A stretch of 64,000 nt of DNA. Origin: Gp6-AA40 sp963742105. GTDB lineage: Bacteria > Acidobacteriota > Vicinamibacteria > Vicinamibacterales > UBA2999. The notes below the pieces were generated by a model that was not told the origin of the DNA, ran no database searches, and saw only the letters and a list, made by a program, of their open reading frames with translations. Position 1 is the first letter of the stretch. Each line of letters starts with the position of its first letter. This document shows, one piece after another, positions 62,915-64,000 of this stretch. The stretch covers positions 1,364,001 through 1,428,000 of the forward strand of contig CAVUKN010000005.1 of assembly GCA_963742105.1 (NCBI GenBank), read 5' to 3'. The translations under genes and the position numbers were made by a program.

Positions 62915-64000
62915 ATGGTAGGCACGTCGATCCTCCACTACAAGATCGTCGAGAGGCTGGGCGCCGGTGCAATGGGGGTCGTGTGGAAGGCCCTCGATAC
63001 ACGGCTCGACCGGGACGTGGCGCTGAAGTTCCTTCCCGACAGCGCCACGACGGATCCGCTCCGCCTCGAGCGGCTGGCCCGCGAGGCGCGGGCCGCGTCG
63101 GCGCTGAACCACCCGAACATCGTCACCATTTACGAAATCAATTCGGATGGCGATCGGCAGTTCATCGCGATGGAGCTGATTCACGGGCGGACGCTGTCGG
63201 ACATGCTGAGGAGCGCGAAGCCGTTCCCGGTCGCCGAGGCAGTGGGCTACATGATTCAGTTCTGCGATGGACTGGCCAAGGCGCACGCCGCCCACATCGT
63301 TCACCGCGACATCAAGCCGTCGAACATCATGGTGACCGACGACGGGCTGATCAAGATTCTGGATTTCGGGCTGGCGAGGTCGGTCGCCGAGCCGACCCCA
63401 TTGGACGCGACGGTGTCCCCGTCAACACTGACGGATCAGGGCGTCGTCATGGGCACCATCCCGTACATGTCACCCGAACAGGCCGCGGGAGAGGCGGTCG
63501 GGCCGCGGTCAGACGTCTTCTCCACAGGCATCGTCTTCTACGAAATGCTCGCGGGCTGCCGGCCCTTCGACGGTCCGTCGCGGACCGCCATCATGGAAGC
63601 AGTGATGCGCGCCGATCCTCCCCCGTTGCGCTCGCTCGCAGACACGATTCCTGACGAGTTGGCGGCGATCGTTCATACGTGCCTGCGCAAAGCTCCCGAA
63701 GCGCGGTACGCCACGGCTGGTGAGCTCGCCCTCCACCTGCGCTCGTTCGAGCGCTATTCGTCTGGCGACCAGAGCAGGAGCACGGTTGGTAAAGACGATC
63801 GATCGTCTGAAGGCGTTCTCGTTCCTTGGCTGCGGCGGCCGGCTGTGGCGATTGTCGTCTTATTGCTGCTCGTCGGGGGGTACGCGGCCTGGAGCAGAAG
63901 ACCGCCATCGTTCGAGTCGGCGGCGAGTGTCCCGGCAGAAAAATTGAGGGCTGCTCAGGTGTACCTGGCTCGGTACGATCGCAAAGGCAACATCGATCGC
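62915..64000 (+). CDS. Ser/Thr protein kinase, membrane-anchored, cut by window edge
   Basis: ATG 62915 opens MVGTSILHYKIVERLGAGAMGVVWKA; the frame is open to the window end (362 codons). The kinase domain (residues 9-270) has the glycine loop LGAGAMG, catalytic HRDIKPSNIM, DFG as LDFGLA, and PYMSPEQAAGEAVGPRSDVFSTG. A transmembrane segment (PAVAIVVLLLLVGGYAAW) lies at about 325-342, and the sequence after it (SVPAEKLRAAQVYLARYDRKGN) is the start of an extracytoplasmic sensor. Such kinases are abundant in Acidobacteriota. No phosphatase gene is visible in the window. Confidence 0.92.
   Translation, partial: MVGTSILHYKIVERLGAGAMGVVWKALDTRLDRDVALKFLPDSATTDPLRLERLAREARAASALNHPNIVTIYEINSDGDRQFIAMELIHGRTLSDMLRSAKPFPVAEAVGYMIQFCDGLAKAHAAHIVHRDIKPSNIMVTDDGLIKILDFGLARSVAEPTPLDATVSPSTLTDQGVVMGTIPYMSPEQAAGEAVGPRSDVFSTGIVFYEMLAGCRPFDGPSRTAIMEAVMRADPPPLRSLADTIPDELAAIVHTCLRKAPEARYATAGELALHLRSFERYSSGDQSRSTVGKDDRSSEGVLVPWLRRPAVAIVVLLLLVGGYAAWSRRPPSFESAASVPAEKLRAAQVYLARYDRKGNIDR

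Overview
The window is GC-rich bacterial chromosome that I read as an environmental acidobacterium, probably of the Vicinamibacteria type. The reasons are a VWFA-related protein of the kind typical of Acidobacteriota, a TonB receptor with an N-terminal carboxypeptidase-regulatory domain, BACON and DUF4097 proteins, a PQQ dehydrogenase with its c-type cytochrome, and five dispersed members of an uncharacterised secreted family with a PDL(S/Q)GxW start. I see no rRNA, tRNA, CRISPR array, prophage or complete insertion sequence.

Layout. 1-5.4 kb: end of a VWA protein, a BACON/glycine-rich lipoprotein, a LEA-like repeat protein, first PDLSGxW paralogue. 5.6-8.2 kb: groES-groEL and small ORFs. 8.5-14.2 kb: a broken beta-helix gene, YVTN and NHL beta-propellers, a mono-haem protein, a secreted VOC protein. 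14.3-16.2 kb: three-gene envelope operon (YqjD-like, holin-like, DUF3618). 16.3-18.8 kb: second PDLSGxW paralogue, RTX-like protein, DUF3455 protein. 19-24 kb: XRE/NTPase/TPR regulator, then an overlapping epimerase-like / ECF sigma / sigma-54 activator operon behind a nested palindrome. 24.2-30.7 kb: cupredoxin lipoprotein, aminotransferase, cytochrome, beta-helix, DUF4097, third PDLSGxW paralogue, YciI. 30.8-38.7 kb: Rieske-FAD reductase, pentapeptide and CxxC-repeat proteins (several with frame breaks), hybrid histidine kinase, MEDS protein. 38.8-41.5 kb: two more PDLSGxW paralogues and inorganic pyrophosphatase. 41.6-45.8 kb: membrane-stress cluster (XRE, NfeD-like, flotillin, PspA, toast-rack lipoprotein). 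45.9-54.7 kb: secreted protein, MFS transporter, small membrane protein/porin/CotH run, TonB receptor coupled to a phosphoesterase. 55-57.4 kb: cytochrome c plus PQQ alcohol dehydrogenase carrying the lanthanide-type Asp. 57.4-64 kb: 86-bp perfect palindrome, bPH2 pair, about 20-unit repeat array, amidohydrolase, acyl-CoA synthetase, start of a Ser/Thr kinase.

Themes. Most products are exported, and much of the rest is membrane-stress or signalling machinery. Many genes have a -10-like hexamer only 6-9 nt before the start codon and no ribosome-binding site, which suggests frequent leaderless mRNAs. Two intergenic gaps carry inverted heptanucleotide arrays of the same architecture but different sequence. 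At least six loci contain single frame breaks, most of them +1; whether these are real decay or sequence error must be settled before calling pseudogenes. No single known defence or biosynthetic island is present; the best candidates for something new are the repeat architectures, the PDLSGxW family and the epimerase-like/ECF/sigma-54 module.
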